Under the pieces are notes generated by a model. That model was not told the origin of the DNA. It did no database searches and saw nothing but the letters and a program-made list of their open reading frames with translations. From Lentisphaerota bacterium (GTDB lineage Bacteria > Verrucomicrobiota > Lentisphaeria > Victivallales > Victivallaceae), in the NCBI GenBank assembly GCA_024225035.1, contig JAAEMX010000224.1, positions 1 through 64,000 on the forward strand: a stretch of 64,000 nt of DNA, written 5' to 3'. Shown piece after piece: positions 9,016 to 17,718 of this stretch. Every line of letters starts with the position of its first letter. Positions within the stretch are counted from its first letter, which is position 1. The position numbers and the translations under genes are program-made.

Positions 9016-11148
9016 TTACACTAGTTGAGGTGCTCCATAGACCTCTACTGGCATCTTCTTTGTCCACATTTGGTTGGACAGTTTTATCCATTGCACATTC
9101 GTAACGTCGATCGCTCCAGTCGTAGCACTTGGAGCATGTGTTATCCATGCGTAGCTCATGTCTTTTGGATTTATATTTAGCTTGGTTATTACAGCTGATG
9201 ATTCCTGTGAGTCCGGACGTAAGTGTTGGGCAGGTATAAGACTTTTTGGAATCCTGATGACTACACTTGCTTTGTGATTTGCCTTAATATGGTATTTCAT
9301 ATACCCTCCCAACTTATCATTGATGTTTTTCAGGTTTTTGTCATAAACAAAATAATTATGTTGAGATACAACGATGCTTTCCAGTATGCAGCTCGCAAGT
9401 TCAGCTATGGATGCATATACATAAAGTCGGCACTTTGATAGAACTGGTTTATACCCTCCAAGTGATTGAGGCGCATCTTTGAGAGATTCGAGTTGAAAGG
9501 TATTGACATGATTCCTGAAAATAGCGTTTTTTTGTTTTTCTTTTTCAAGTTTAATTTTTTTCTTATACGTTTTTAGAAGCTGTTTATGTCTTTTTTCCGC
9601 CATTTTATATTGTCTCAGCTGCAGCTTTTCCAGCAAATTTAACTCTTCAGTGGTTTTTTTTACAAACTTGGACGGTTTTAATACTTTAGACCTTACACTG
9701 CTCGTATCGACATTAGGGTTTGTCAAATTTTGCCATTTTAATACTACAGCTTGTGCTGCTTCAGACATTGCGATAAATGCTTTTTTATTAATCGGCGTGT
9801 AATAATTCTCATCGATAAAGTTTTTAACTGGACCTTTTTCTGATAGCTGCGATTTTTTAATCCCTTTTTTCATTAACGCTTGGTGGACAAGGGTGTTTGC
9901 ATGTAATTCGATGTTATCTATACAGCGATCCTGTCTTAATATATTTATAACATCACCTTTGAATATTGATGGTACATTTCTATTGGTTAGTTCGCCGATG
10001 AGTGATGATTTTGGGTTGAAAGACATTTTCGCCAAGTGTATGATAAAATTCCTGATATTACCTAGTGCTCGGGCTGCAAGCATACTCTCCTTGGCGGTGA
10101 TTGTAGCTCCTCCTCCCCATGGTTTGAATTGCTTATTCACACTGTGAGCGGTCAAAAGTCCATTTTTGGCAATGCAGTTATAGAAAGTCGGGGCTGGTGT
10201 CGTATGGTATAAATAATTGTCATGCCGTTCTTCCGGTAAATGTCTTAAGAGATAATCTTCAGAAACATTATTTATTGTAAAAGTCTCGATACTTTCTGAT
10301 ATGGCATTACCAAAAGCATAGTTTGTTTGTGTTTCTTTTGCAACTGCTCTAAAAAGAGTATCCCAGGTGCATTCAGACTCTGCATTAGTAAAAAGCTTAT
10401 ATAATGATCCATTCTCGTCACTATAACAGTTAAATTTATGTTTCAATACAGCTTTCAGGTTTGGGCTGAATTTGGTTTTAAACCAGGTAGTAAGTTTCTT
10501 AGTTGCTTCAGGATGAAGCTCGCTGGAGTGTTCCTCGAAATCCCAGTATTGACATAATACTAAATGTGTTCTTGTAACGATTCGGCCAGTACCGGATACT
10601 ATCATGGCACATAGCGGACAACAAGATGTAGACTTACGAGTTTTTGTATGAGGTATATCCTTTGTTGAATTTATAGTAATTGGCACTGATGGGTTTAATG
10701 AACTTGCCAAAACAGCTTCTGCATGAGTTTTTTTCTTTTGGTCATGGCCCCAGTACCAGGAATTATGAGTACTTTCCTTGGTTTCAAAAAATGTAAAACG
10801 TTTTTGCCCTCTAGGGGTTAAATTGCCAGAGCGATGGGTGGCAACATATGGTGCGGCATTCCCGACATCGCTAGATCTAGGAGATTTGGGTAGTTCACTA
10901 TATGAGCCTGAATATGAAGGAATTTGAACAGTTAAACTGTATTCCGGTCTGGCAGGAGACCATAAAAGTTTCATTAACCTCTTTCTGGGCTTTTCCGAAA
11001 TCATAGCTTGAATATAATCAAGAGCGTTACCCGGGTCATCTTGATCCAAAACCTGCGGTAAAGGGAAGTTGGAATTCCTATTGTTTTCTTTTACGACCCA
11101 TTGCCACCAGGCAATGACCATACATAAAATGAAGTCCGTATTATTCAT
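9016..11148 (-). CDS. Polydomain protein with cytidine-deaminase-like motifs and ADP-ribosyltransferase-like segments, 710 aa
   Basis: Probable nucleic-acid or nucleotide-modifying effector; the function is inferred. Residues 141-147 (THAEAVL) give the H-A-E zinc/proton-shuttle motif and residues 176-180 (CCPLC) give the C-x-x-C pair, 33 residues later. This is the layout of the deaminase superfamily common in bacterial toxins. Residues 312-336 (YLYHTTPAPTFYN, KNGLLTA) look like the first strand-helix of an ART/DarT-type NAD-binding fold. Residues 574-598 (RLYVYASIAELASCILES) repeat that pattern, followed by VVIRIPKSLIP at 629-639. A Lys/Glu-rich coiled coil at ~500-545 separates the two. No signal peptide, PAAR or Rhs part is seen. 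The start has AGGAG 8 bases upstream. No immunity-like gene lies on either flank. Could instead be a self-directed stress enzyme. Confidence 0.6.
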   Translation of the reverse strand: MNNTDFILCMVIAWWQWVVKENNRNSNFPLPQVLDQDDPGNALDYIQAMISEKPRKRLMKLLWSPARPEYSLTVQIPSYSGSYSELPKSPRSSDVGNAAPYVATHRSGNLTPRGQKRFTFFETKESTHNSWYWGHDQKKKTHAEAVLASSLNPSVPITINSTKDIPHTKTRKSTSCCPLCAMIVSGTGRIVTRTHLVLCQYWDFEEHSSELHPEATKKLTTWFKTKFSPNLKAVLKHKFNCYSDENGSLYKLFTNAESECTWDTLFRAVAKETQTNYAFGNAISESIETFTINNVSEDYLLRHLPEERHDNYLYHTTPAPTFYNCIAKNGLLTAHSVNKQFKPWGGGATITAKESMLAARALGNIRNFIIHLAKMSFNPKSSLIGELTNRNVPSIFKGDVINILRQDRCIDNIELHANTLVHQALMKKGIKKSQLSEKGPVKNFIDENYYTPINKKAFIAMSEAAQAVVLKWQNLTNPNVDTSSVRSKVLKPSKFVKKTTEELNLLEKLQLRQYKMAEKRHKQLLKTYKKKIKLEKEKQKNAIFRNHVNTFQLESLKDAPQSLGGYKPVLSKCRLYVYASIAELASCILESIVVSQHNYFVYDKNLKNINDKLGGYMKYHIKANHKASVVIRIPKSLIPAQHLRPDSQESSAVITKLNINPKDMSYAWITHAPSATTGAIDVTNVQWIKLSNQMWTKKMPVEVYGAPQLV

Positions 11149-12862
11149 GATATACTCCTGCTATCTATTTAAATGATTGTGTGGAAATTATAAAATTAAT
11201 GGCCTTTCTTCAGACCTGAAATGTTGCATTCATAATCAAATATGTTCTTTCAAAGTCACTTCTCCCTGAAGATATGTTTTTTAAATTAAATTCATATTTT
11301 ATTTATAACAATATACAATTCAATTAATGTATATAATTTGATTTTTTAAATTTCTTTTTCAATTGAGCAATTTTTTGTTTTAAGTTTTTCATATTTATAC
11401 AATATTAAATAACCTGATGTACCAATTGTGGAAAGTTTATAAGAATAAGGGTATTGATGCTTCAATATTTGACCAGTAAAGTATAATATTAATTTTTTTC
11501 GCTAGATCACACAAATCTTGTATATGAATAAGTACTTAACTGTGAGATTAAAGGAACATAAGATTAATATAATAAATTACTTAGCGCCATATATCTACGC
11601 CAAATGTAAAGCAGGTTTTCTTCATAATCAATTACTCCCATTCAAAATTCTCATCCACTATACTTCTTTAGTAAGCTAAAGCATACGAATTGTTCCAGTC
11701 AATGATAATTTTTTGATCTTTTTAAATTCTATGAAAACTAAATATAGTTTTGTCTGAGATGTTTTTTATTGTGATAAACTCAATCCACAGTGTTGACCTG
11801 AAATGGGTTAGCACTGTAGGTGGCTTTTTGAAATCCAGAACTGGTTCCCAGAAATATATTATCTCGGATAAAGAGCAATTGATGTATAGGTTTTCAATAT
11901 TCTATCTAGTTCTTTAAATTTTTCTGATGTTGCACTTTGGGAATTGTCAAGCGGGTTAACTTTTGTTCCTTGATATAATTCGTTAAAATGCCGCATCTGG
12001 CAAAAACTCTGATACGTGAAAATTCATTAGAACTGGAATTGTTTGATAACCGACCATACCCCTTACAGCAATTTCTTATTTCACCTATGATATTTATCTT
12101 ATTCTTTTTTCTTAATGAAAGACATTTCCTGACAAATTTAATCACATGTTGACGTCCGCTAGAACTTTTATTTTTATAAAGGTATAAAAAGACTGCAAAC
12201 AAAGCCTGCTGCAACAACTGGCTTAAAAAGTAGAAAATTTTTAATTTGACTTTCTTACTCATCTCAATTGTCCAAGTATGACATTGCTAAATGGCAATCA
12301 TGCTTTATATTAAAGATCTTCGCATTTTGAAAAGCAAAACGGTTCTAATTCTTTAATAATATTCAAAAAAGGTTATTAATAATTTGAAGAAACTATTTGA
12401 GAATAAATTCTGAGGAGTTATGTACCTGCATTAATGCTTCTTTGGAGATATGAGATTAAAGAGTTCGTATATTCTAAGTTTTGATTTGTAACACCCTAAA
12501 TTGCTGCAAATGCCGAAGCTTTTGTTTATGCTGAAATCCAAAGTTTATTCAATTGGCATAGATGACAAAGACTTCCAGTTTAGTAATTTAAAATTTGCTT
12601 TGTTGAGAACATTTTATATTAAAGAGATTTTAAACTATAGCTATAGACCATTTTAAACGACAACAATGATTATTGCTATTCTTATAAATTGAATTGTTAA
12701 TATGTGGATTAAAAGAACAAAGCCGATATTGTCTTATAAAGCTATGGAATCAAAGGGATTTCAAAGCCTAAAACATCTTGTCTAGCTAATTGTTTTTAGT
12801 CAGTTTTGAGCACATAAATTGCTTTAAGAAGGTTTACTCCTTAGAAATAACGGAAACAAAAA
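11149..12862. other. 1.7-kb AT-rich, largely non-coding region
   Basis: Apart from the doubtful reading frame at 11906-12262 I see no gene with a start site and family resemblance. An imperfect hairpin around 11792-11818 (CACAGTG ... GCACTGTAG) resembles the stem of the terminator at 799-837. The composition and scattered short frames suggest decayed DNA. Confidence 0.45.
11906..12262 (-). pseudogene. Possible relic of a homing-endonuclease-repeat protein, 118 aa frame
   Basis: The C-terminal half reads FARCGILTNYIKEQK after KKNKINIIGEIRN. The protein at 29764-30354 ends in ARRECGILTNYRLAPE after KKNENLSYTNMRRN. The shared KKN ... RN ... CGILTNY pattern at similar spacing suggests that this is a diverged or decayed copy of its last repeat. 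The N-terminal half (MSKKVKLKIFYFLSQLLQQ) shows no repeat pattern and the upstream DNA has no matching frame. It may be a chance frame; a distant likeness to ribosomal protein S14 was considered and set aside. Confidence 0.3.
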
Positions 12863-13312
12863 ATGGGTGTATATTTATTTAGTGATATTCATGGCAATAT
12901 GCAGGCATATAAAACCATAAAAAACTACCTCAAAAGAGAATTAAAGAAGAATGATCAAGTTATATGTGTCGGTGACCTCATTGACAGGGGACCACAGTCT
13001 GTTTCTATTTTGATCGACTACGCAAAGATGATGCGATTTGACCCTCGTTACCATTTTGTTTTTGGAAACCATGAATGGATATTGGCAAAAGTCCTAGCCG
13101 CTAATAAAAGTTTAAAACATTGGTATAAATGCGGTGGAATAACACTACTAAAAGAACTATATGGAAAGGGAAACTATAAACTTTATCAAGAATTTTTTGT
13201 AGAAAAAGTTACAGCTTGCTTAGAGTTTGTATTTCTGGCGGTCAGACTAATACTAATATTTACAGAAAGGGGCGAGTTTGATAGAGTCATTAGTACAGTC
13301 AATTCTGCATAA
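12863..13312 (+). pseudogene. Calcineurin-like phosphatase (ApaH/PrpE type), C-terminally truncated
   Basis: The N-terminus has the full metal-binding signature of serine/threonine or diadenosine-tetraphosphate phosphatases: YLFSDIHGN at 4-12, VGDLIDRGP at ~36-44 and FGNHEWIL at ~68-75. A lid segment, WYKCGGITLLKELYGKG, follows. After ~115 residues the sequence turns into hydrophobic residues unlike the family (FVFLAVRLILIF) and stops at 149 residues. Relatives have ~200-250 residues and two more metal-binding histidines. Reading the next frame over gives FISGGQTN-like content before an early stop, so a frameshift near 13235 is likely. Weak ribosome-binding site. Probably inactive as it stands. 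Confidence 0.65.
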
Positions 13313-13503
13313 AAGTATGATCATTTTTATAGAGGTTAGGTTGCTGGTTTTTCAGTAGCGGCTGGCACTTTGAAAATACGACTCTAAATATAAAATGTTG
13401 GATTGGAAAATGAAAATGTACAATAATTGGAATTATTCGCTCAACATTCTTGGCTTATTGTTAATCCAAAGCGGCATTCCATTATATTATACCAAGCTTA
13501 TAA

Positions 13504-14177
13504 TCACTTCTGGTATTTTGTCGGGTCTTCGATATTAGCCTCTTCAAAACCTTTGTGGCGCAGATAACAACTGTCGCACTTGCCGCATGCTAGACCGTTC
13601 TCATCAGGGTTATAACAACTGTGGGTTATCCCGTAGTCTATGCCAAGGTCATGTCCAACCCTGATAATTTCAGCCTTGTTCATATACTGTAATGGCGTAT
13701 TAATATTGAAACTCCAGTCTTCATCTACAGCTTTTGTTCCCAGTTTTGCACATTTGCTGAAAGCGTCAATAAATTGTGGTCGACAATCTGGGTAGAGGGA
13801 ATACTCAATAGAGTTAACTCCAATAAAGATATCACGGGCTTCAAGCACCTCTGCCCAGCCTACCGCAAGTGAGAGAATCATCATATGCCGGGCAGGAACG
13901 TATGTAATTGGAATATGATCAAAATTCGTATCCGCGTCAGGCACATCAATGTCATCAGTAAGAGCAGAGCCACCCCAAAGTCTAAGGTCAATATTAATCA
14001 CAACGTGTTTTTTACACCAATTGAAGCAGCAATGTTTTTTGCAGCCTGTAGCTCATTGGTGTGGCGTTGACCATAATCAAAACTTAAAGCATAGCAATCA
14101 TAGCCTTGATCATTAGCAATGGCAAGGCAGGTTGCAGAGTCAAGTCCTCCACTAAGTAGTATAACTGCTTTCGACAT
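13504..14177 (-). pseudogene. queC: 7-cyano-7-deazaguanine synthase QueC, one-base frameshift
   Basis: QueC makes preQ0 from carboxy-deazaguanine, ammonia and ATP for queuosine tRNA modification. The ATG at 14177 has AGAGGAG 8 bases upstream and opens with [16 protein letters not shown], the SGGxDS PP-loop. That frame runs to ...[11 protein letters not shown] and stops. The remainder is in the next frame: [47 protein letters not shown], and the zinc site with C-x7-C-x2-C-x2-C character ([22 protein letters not shown]). One extra A in the run at 14008-14013 (T on the plus strand) restores a single ~224-residue protein. The rest is well conserved, so sequencing error is as likely as true inactivation. 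Confidence 0.88.
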
Positions 14178-14291
14178 TATAAAATTCTCCTCTTTGTATT
14201 TAATATAATTTTTGAAGCATGCTATGTGTAGTATAACGGGGATTGAGTTATGCGAATGCAGCTTTACAATATTTCAAAATATTTTCTAGTG

Positions 14292-14329
14292 ATAGAGTCT
14301 TTCAAAGCCTCATTTGCTAAAGGCTCTAT
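14292..14329. repeat. Inverted repeat between tRNA-Pro and queC
   Basis: ATAGAGTCTTT and AAAGGCTCTAT pair over 11 positions with one T/G wobble, around a 16-base loop. It lies downstream of the tRNA gene on its strand and may help end its transcript, although no T-run follows. A degenerate direct repeat, TGTCG-TAT-TGTTGC-like, occurs twice at ~14341-14375. Confidence 0.4.
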
Positions 14330-14473
14330 CTATAAAACTTTGTCGTTATGTGTTGCAATATGTCGCTATATGTTGCCCTACGAAGTAAGGTATGGGTAAG
14401 ATCAAAAAAATTAATTAAAATTTTTTGATGTTTTGCAAAACCTGTAAGTTGTTAATTATTAGTGAGAAAAGGA

Positions 14474-14551
14474 TGGTCGGGGTAGCAGGATTCGAACCTG
14501 CGACCCTCTGCTCCCAAAGCAGATGCGCTAGCCAGACTGCGCTATACCCCG
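14474..14551 (-). tRNA. tRNA-Pro, anticodon UGG
   Basis: On the minus strand the acceptor stem CGGGGTA pairs with TACCCCG over 7 bp, with discriminator A and an encoded CCA end. The anticodon arm is TCTGC-TTTGGGA-GCAGA, giving TGG. The T arm contains GGTTCGAATCC. The cloverleaf is complete. Confidence 0.97.
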
Positions 14552-14581
14552 AGCCGAAGAACTATATAATAGCCCGTTATC

Positions 14582-14604
14582 CGTTTTTCGCAAGTCGAAA
14601 AACG
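14582..14604. terminator. Hairpin after the small-lipoprotein operon
   Basis: CGTTTTTCG and CGAAAAACG form a perfect 9-bp stem with a CAAGT loop, 11 bases beyond the lipoprotein stop. For the minus-strand transcript the eight-base T-run comes before the stem rather than after it, so it is not a textbook terminator; it could insulate the operon from the tRNA gene. Confidence 0.45.
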
Positions 14605-14614
14605 AAAAAAAACG

Positions 14615-14776
14615 TTAATTACCCATTGGTTGCTGTTGTTCCCAGGTTGCAGGGTAGTTTTGCGGGATACTGCTGTACCCGCGTTTCTCAGCTTCGGTGT
14701 TACAACCACTCAATAGAGTGCATGCAAATACCGAAATTAATAAAGCAATAGCTATGAGATATCTTGATGTTTTCAT
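14615..14776 (-). CDS. Small lipoprotein, 53 aa
   Basis: The gene is short but convincing. MKTSRYLIAIALLISVFACT is followed by the lipobox LLSGC, so Cys25 would be lipidated by Lgt and cut by LspA. The mature part is only 29 residues: NTEAEKRGYSSIPQNYPATW and a Gln-rich end. It starts 6 bases after the stop of the preceding membrane-protein gene; its own ribosome-binding site is weak, which suggests translational coupling. It is the last of three co-directional genes (15021-16268, 14783-15004, this one) that all encode envelope proteins. Function unknown; a periplasmic tether or assembly factor is a guess. Confidence 0.8.
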   Translation of the reverse strand: MKTSRYLIAIALLISVFACTLLSGCNTEAEKRGYSSIPQNYPATWEQQQPMGN

Positions 14777-14782
14777 TTGATT

Positions 14783-15004
14783 TTATTCAGCTTTTGCAGC
14801 TTTGTCTTTTTTTGCATTTGCTTTTTCAGAAGAAGCCGGCGAAGCTTTTTCCGCAACAGCAGACTTATCCGAACCGGTATAACGCTCGACAATTGAATTC
14901 ATGAGGTCATACTGGTTCATCTCAGCAACTTGAAGGACAAGGGTGCCGATCATAGCCAAAAGTGCCAAAATGATCATAACAAAAAAGAATTTTGATTGGA
15001 ACAC
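14783..15004 (-). CDS. Small single-pass membrane protein, 73 aa
   Basis: Not a family I recognise. Residues ~5-27 (KFFFVMIILALLAMIGTLVL) form one membrane helix. The remainder, ~45 residues, becomes Ala/Lys/Ser-rich and ends in KANAKKDKAAKAE, a tail that is probably unstructured. The start is GTG with a strong GGAGG 8 bases upstream. It follows the 415-residue coiled-coil protein by 16 bases and precedes the small lipoprotein by 6 bases. The tight spacing suggests a three-component envelope unit. Confidence 0.7.
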   Translation of the reverse strand: MFQSKFFFVMIILALLAMIGTLVLQVAEMNQYDLMNSIVERYTGSDKSAVAEKASPASSEKANAKKDKAAKAE

Positions 15005-15020
15005 TAGCCTGCCTCCAGTT

Positions 15021-16268
15021 TTACTTACTGCTCATCATTTGAGCAATCTGATCGTTAGAGAAGTACACAGTGTCACCGACTTTTACTCTGCGTTCTCCGG
15101 TGCTGCCGGGTACTATTTTTGCAATTGAACAGTCGTTGTGTACTTTGAATAGTTTGATTTTACCAACAAACTCACCGTTACCGGTAGCAAGGTTGCGTGC
15201 TACAATCATGTCAGTGTCGTTTTTGATAATCGGGTCAACGCTGTTGACTTTTTTGCCAATCTGCTGCTTGACACGAGTATTTTTACCGAGGTCTACAACA
15301 ATAAAGCCGTAGCGGTCGTTAACTTCTATAACTTTGCCTTGAACTGCGCGTCTTGACTCAGGAGACCCGGTCTGCCACAGTTTGAGATCAGCAAGTTTTT
15401 TAGCTCCACCTTTGCCGCCGTGAATGATGTTGGCAAGGCGGTTGATTTCTTTTTCTTTAACAGTAAGAGTTTTATTCAGGCTGGTAATCTGACCATCTTT
15501 CTCTGAAATAGTATCTTTAAGCTTTGAAATCCTGCCGTTGCTCGTGCTGAGTTTCTTTTTGGCTGAATCGTATTGTGATTTCATAGTTGATACTGAACTG
15601 GCAATCTTAGAAAGAGAGCTTTCGTATTGATTGTCAGAGAAAGTAGGTGAAGGAGCGCCTACCATGCGGGCAATTCTTCTGAAATTGCTGTTGTAAACAC
15701 TGAATTTACTTTGGATATTAGCAATTTTGTCGTCAAGTTTTCTGAATTCACCAGCGTAGTTGTCACCTTTAAGGTCGTTGACTGAAATGTCTGTGCCAAC
15801 TTTTCTGGCTGTTTCGCAGATCATTCTGAGTGTCCTGTCACGACGTTCTTTCATATTCTCAATGCCTTCAACAACACGAGATTTGTTAGGGGAGTAGGTC
15901 GCGAGTTTCTGGAATTCTTTGATGTCTGCAGTATTTTCAAGCTCTATTACTTGAGCAATTTGTCTGAGTGCTTTGGAGAAATCATCACGCTGTTTGATGA
16001 TTTTTTGAGACTGTTCATTCAGTTTAGGGAGGTGGCTGTCTAATTCATTGAATTTCTTATGAGAAAGATTTTCAGTTGATACTTGTTTGGCTACTTCTGT
16101 TCCACTGCCTGTATCAAGGCTTGTGACTGATTGGTTGATGGCTTTTGCCATTTTTTCCCATCCAATGATCATTTGCTGGCGTTTTTCAAAAAGGAAATAG
16201 GAAAAAACCGCGGAAGCAATAGCAAGCAAAAGAACAACAATGCTTAAAAAAACATTTAATGCTTTCAT
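15021..16268 (-). CDS. Membrane-anchored coiled-coil protein with C-terminal beta domain, 415 aa
   Basis: Not assigned to a named family. Residues 5-27 (NVFLSIVVLLLAIASAVFSYF) are an N-terminal membrane anchor. Residues ~60-290 are heptad-rich helix (KFNELDSHLPKLNEQSQKI; KKLSTSNGRISKLKDTI; SLNKTLTVKEKEINRLANII). Residues ~310-410 form a compact beta-rich region with GKVIEVNDRYGFIVVDLGKN, then GKIKLFKVHNDCSIAKIVPG and VKVGDTVYF. Similar strand-Gly-Asp-Val patterns are seen in exported proteins of PVC bacteria. Start ATG with AGGAG 8 bases upstream. It heads the three-gene envelope operon. Probably a periplasmic scaffold; this is inferred from shape only. Confidence 0.75.
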   Translation of the reverse strand: MKALNVFLSIVVLLLAIASAVFSYFLFEKRQQMIIGWEKMAKAINQSVTSLDTGSGTEVAKQVSTENLSHKKFNELDSHLPKLNEQSQKIIKQRDDFSKALRQIAQVIELENTADIKEFQKLATYSPNKSRVVEGIENMKERRDRTLRMICETARKVGTDISVNDLKGDNYAGEFRKLDDKIANIQSKFSVYNSNFRRIARMVGAPSPTFSDNQYESSLSKIASSVSTMKSQYDSAKKKLSTSNGRISKLKDTISEKDGQITSLNKTLTVKEKEINRLANIIHGGKGGAKKLADLKLWQTGSPESRRAVQGKVIEVNDRYGFIVVDLGKNTRVKQQIGKKVNSVDPIIKNDTDMIVARNLATGNGEFVGKIKLFKVHNDCSIAKIVPGSTGERRVKVGDTVYFSNDQIAQMMSSK

Positions 16269-16659
16269 CTCAGTCTCCTGTCAAAAAGAAATTAGACGAC
16301 CCCGAATAATTCGATAATCTTTTTATTATTATAGTTGTGAACATAAAAAAATAGCATCAAAAACTAAAAATTTCAAACTTTTGAGTAGTTTGATATGACA
16401 CATTTTACTGATTTTAACAGAATTTCAACAAAACTATCATAACAAAACTGAGCTTGTATGTAGTAAAACATTGTCATTGATGTTATCCTTTATAAGATTC
16501 CAAAATAATGATTTTAACAGTCGTCTTTAGTAAAAATATAATCATTTTATATTTGCATAAACGCAAAAAATGATTACTTTAATAATTGATATTACGTGTT
16601 TAATCTTTTTACTGATATAAGCAAAAGTTATAACTATTCCAAAATATGGGGATCGGTCA
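16269..16659. other. Divergent promoter region
   Basis: 391 AT-rich bases between the divergent starts at 16268 and 16660. It must hold promoters for both, but I cannot pick -35/-10 pairs with confidence. No gene or strong hairpin seen. Confidence 0.4.
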
Positions 16660-17217
16660 ATGAAAAAAATCGCATTTTTGTTTGTTTGCGCCATGATGTT
16701 GACTACTGGCTTCAGTGCCAAGGCTGATGGTGTTGTAGATAAAATTTTTCTTTACATTCCTAACCGCATCATTGATGCATTTGACATGTTTACGCTTAAT
16801 GTTGGTGTTGGACCTGTTGCCCGTTTGGAATTTAAAGCAACTCATGCTTGTCAGTTTGGTGCCGGGATCGGCGCTACCGCGAAGTTGATTAAAGATTATA
16901 ACCGTCAGTATGGTGCCGGCCTGCAGAATGGCTGGAATATGGCTTTCCTTTGTATGGGAGCTGAAGATACTGAAAGGACTAATACTACACGTCTGGTAAA
17001 GGAATACTGGGAGCATTACGATGGCTTCTGTAGTCCTGAGCAAAGAATTTATGATATTTACGAAGGTGCCAGGGATTACTGGGAAGTTGGTGGAGCGGTC
17101 GGTCTTGGTCTTGAGGTTGAGTTCTATCTGCATCCGATCGACATAGCTGATTTTGTAACAGGTATTTTCTTCATTGACTTGAAAGGCGATGATTTAACTT
17201 TTGAAAGCTTCGAATAA
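16660..17217 (+). CDS. Exported protein of unknown function, 185 aa
   Basis: A Sec signal peptide, MKKIAFLFVCAMMLTTGFSA, with probable cleavage near AKA-DG. The mature protein has alternating strands with Gly: TLNVGVGPVARLEFKAT, FGAGIGATAKLI and GGAVGLGLEVEFYLHP. This is typical of small exported proteins of the PVC group that may associate with the outer membrane. Two or three cysteines (CQFG, LCMG, FCSP). Its final residues IDLKGDDLTF precede a strong terminator. Single-gene unit with GGGG-type ribosome-binding site. No function can be assigned from sequence. Confidence 0.7.
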   Translation: MKKIAFLFVCAMMLTTGFSAKADGVVDKIFLYIPNRIIDAFDMFTLNVGVGPVARLEFKATHACQFGAGIGATAKLIKDYNRQYGAGLQNGWNMAFLCMGAEDTERTNTTRLVKEYWEHYDGFCSPEQRIYDIYEGARDYWEVGGAVGLGLEVEFYLHPIDIADFVTGIFFIDLKGDDLTFESFE

Positions 17218-17240
17218 GCTTTAGGTTTATCTGTAATTTC

Positions 17241-17275
17241 ACAGGGTATGGCTGCGGCAATACCCTGTTTTTTTT
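17241..17275 (+). terminator. Rho-independent terminator
   Basis: ACAGGGTAT pairs with ATACCCTGT (9 bp), with a 10-base loop and a run of eight T. It closes the exported-protein gene ending at 17217. Confidence 0.9.
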
Positions 17276-17286
17276 AGGGTTGTAAT

Positions 17287-17622
17287 ATGTCTAATAAAGG
17301 TTTCAAGTGTGCGCGTTGTGGAACTTGCTGCTGTTGGTCGGGCTATGTCAGGCTGCAGAATAAGGAAGTTGATGGCATTGCTGCATTTCTTGATTTGACA
17401 ATGGAAGAGTTTACAGCCAAATATACTGTTCTGACGCATGACCGTCGCAATCTGACCCTTATAGAACATGAGGGCGGACGTTGTATTTTTTATGAAGACA
17501 ATTCTTGCAGTTGTGCAATTAATCCAGTGAAGCCGCAGCAGTGCAGAGACTTTCCGTTGCGCTGGAACTTTTCTGATTGGGAAAAGGAATGTAAAGGTGC
17601 TCAAAGTGTTGATATTGCTTGA
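17287..17622 (+). CDS. YkgJ-type cysteine-cluster protein, 111 aa
   Basis: The N-terminus carries CARCGTCC at residues 8-15, i.e. C-x2-C-x2-CC, and later CIFYEDNSCSCAINPVKPQQ followed by CRDFP. This is the zinc- or iron-cluster-binding pattern of the YkgJ family (CxxCxxCC). Members are small soluble proteins of unclear biochemical role, some thought to bind Fe-S clusters. Length is typical. It starts 12 bases after the preceding terminator with AGGG upstream, so it is separately transcribed. It may share a transcript with the nucleotide-sugar dehydrogenase 96 bases further on. Confidence 0.85.
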   Translation: MSNKGFKCARCGTCCCWSGYVRLQNKEVDGIAAFLDLTMEEFTAKYTVLTHDRRNLTLIEHEGGRCIFYEDNSCSCAINPVKPQQCRDFPLRWNFSDWEKECKGAQSVDIA

Positions 17623-17718
17623 AAGAGTTGATTTTTAATAGTTTTGAGCTATTTTTTGTTTTGATGAAACCGCAATTACAGCAGTATGAAGCTGTTTAAA
17701 TAACGAAAGAGATAAGCT

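Noticed and set aside
8835-9104. Plus-strand 89-residue frame as a possible immunity gene for the deaminase-like protein
   Set aside because: It overlaps the 3' end of that gene on the other strand, has no ribosome-binding site and a composition like antisense coding.
11906-12262. Possible diverged ribosomal protein S14
   Set aside because: The shared letters are few and zinc or RG-rich motifs of S14 are absent; the homing-repeat match is better.
14178-14240. preQ1 riboswitch before queC
   Set aside because: The stretch between the tRNA hairpin and the queC start lacks the short stem and A-rich tail expected of preQ1-I.
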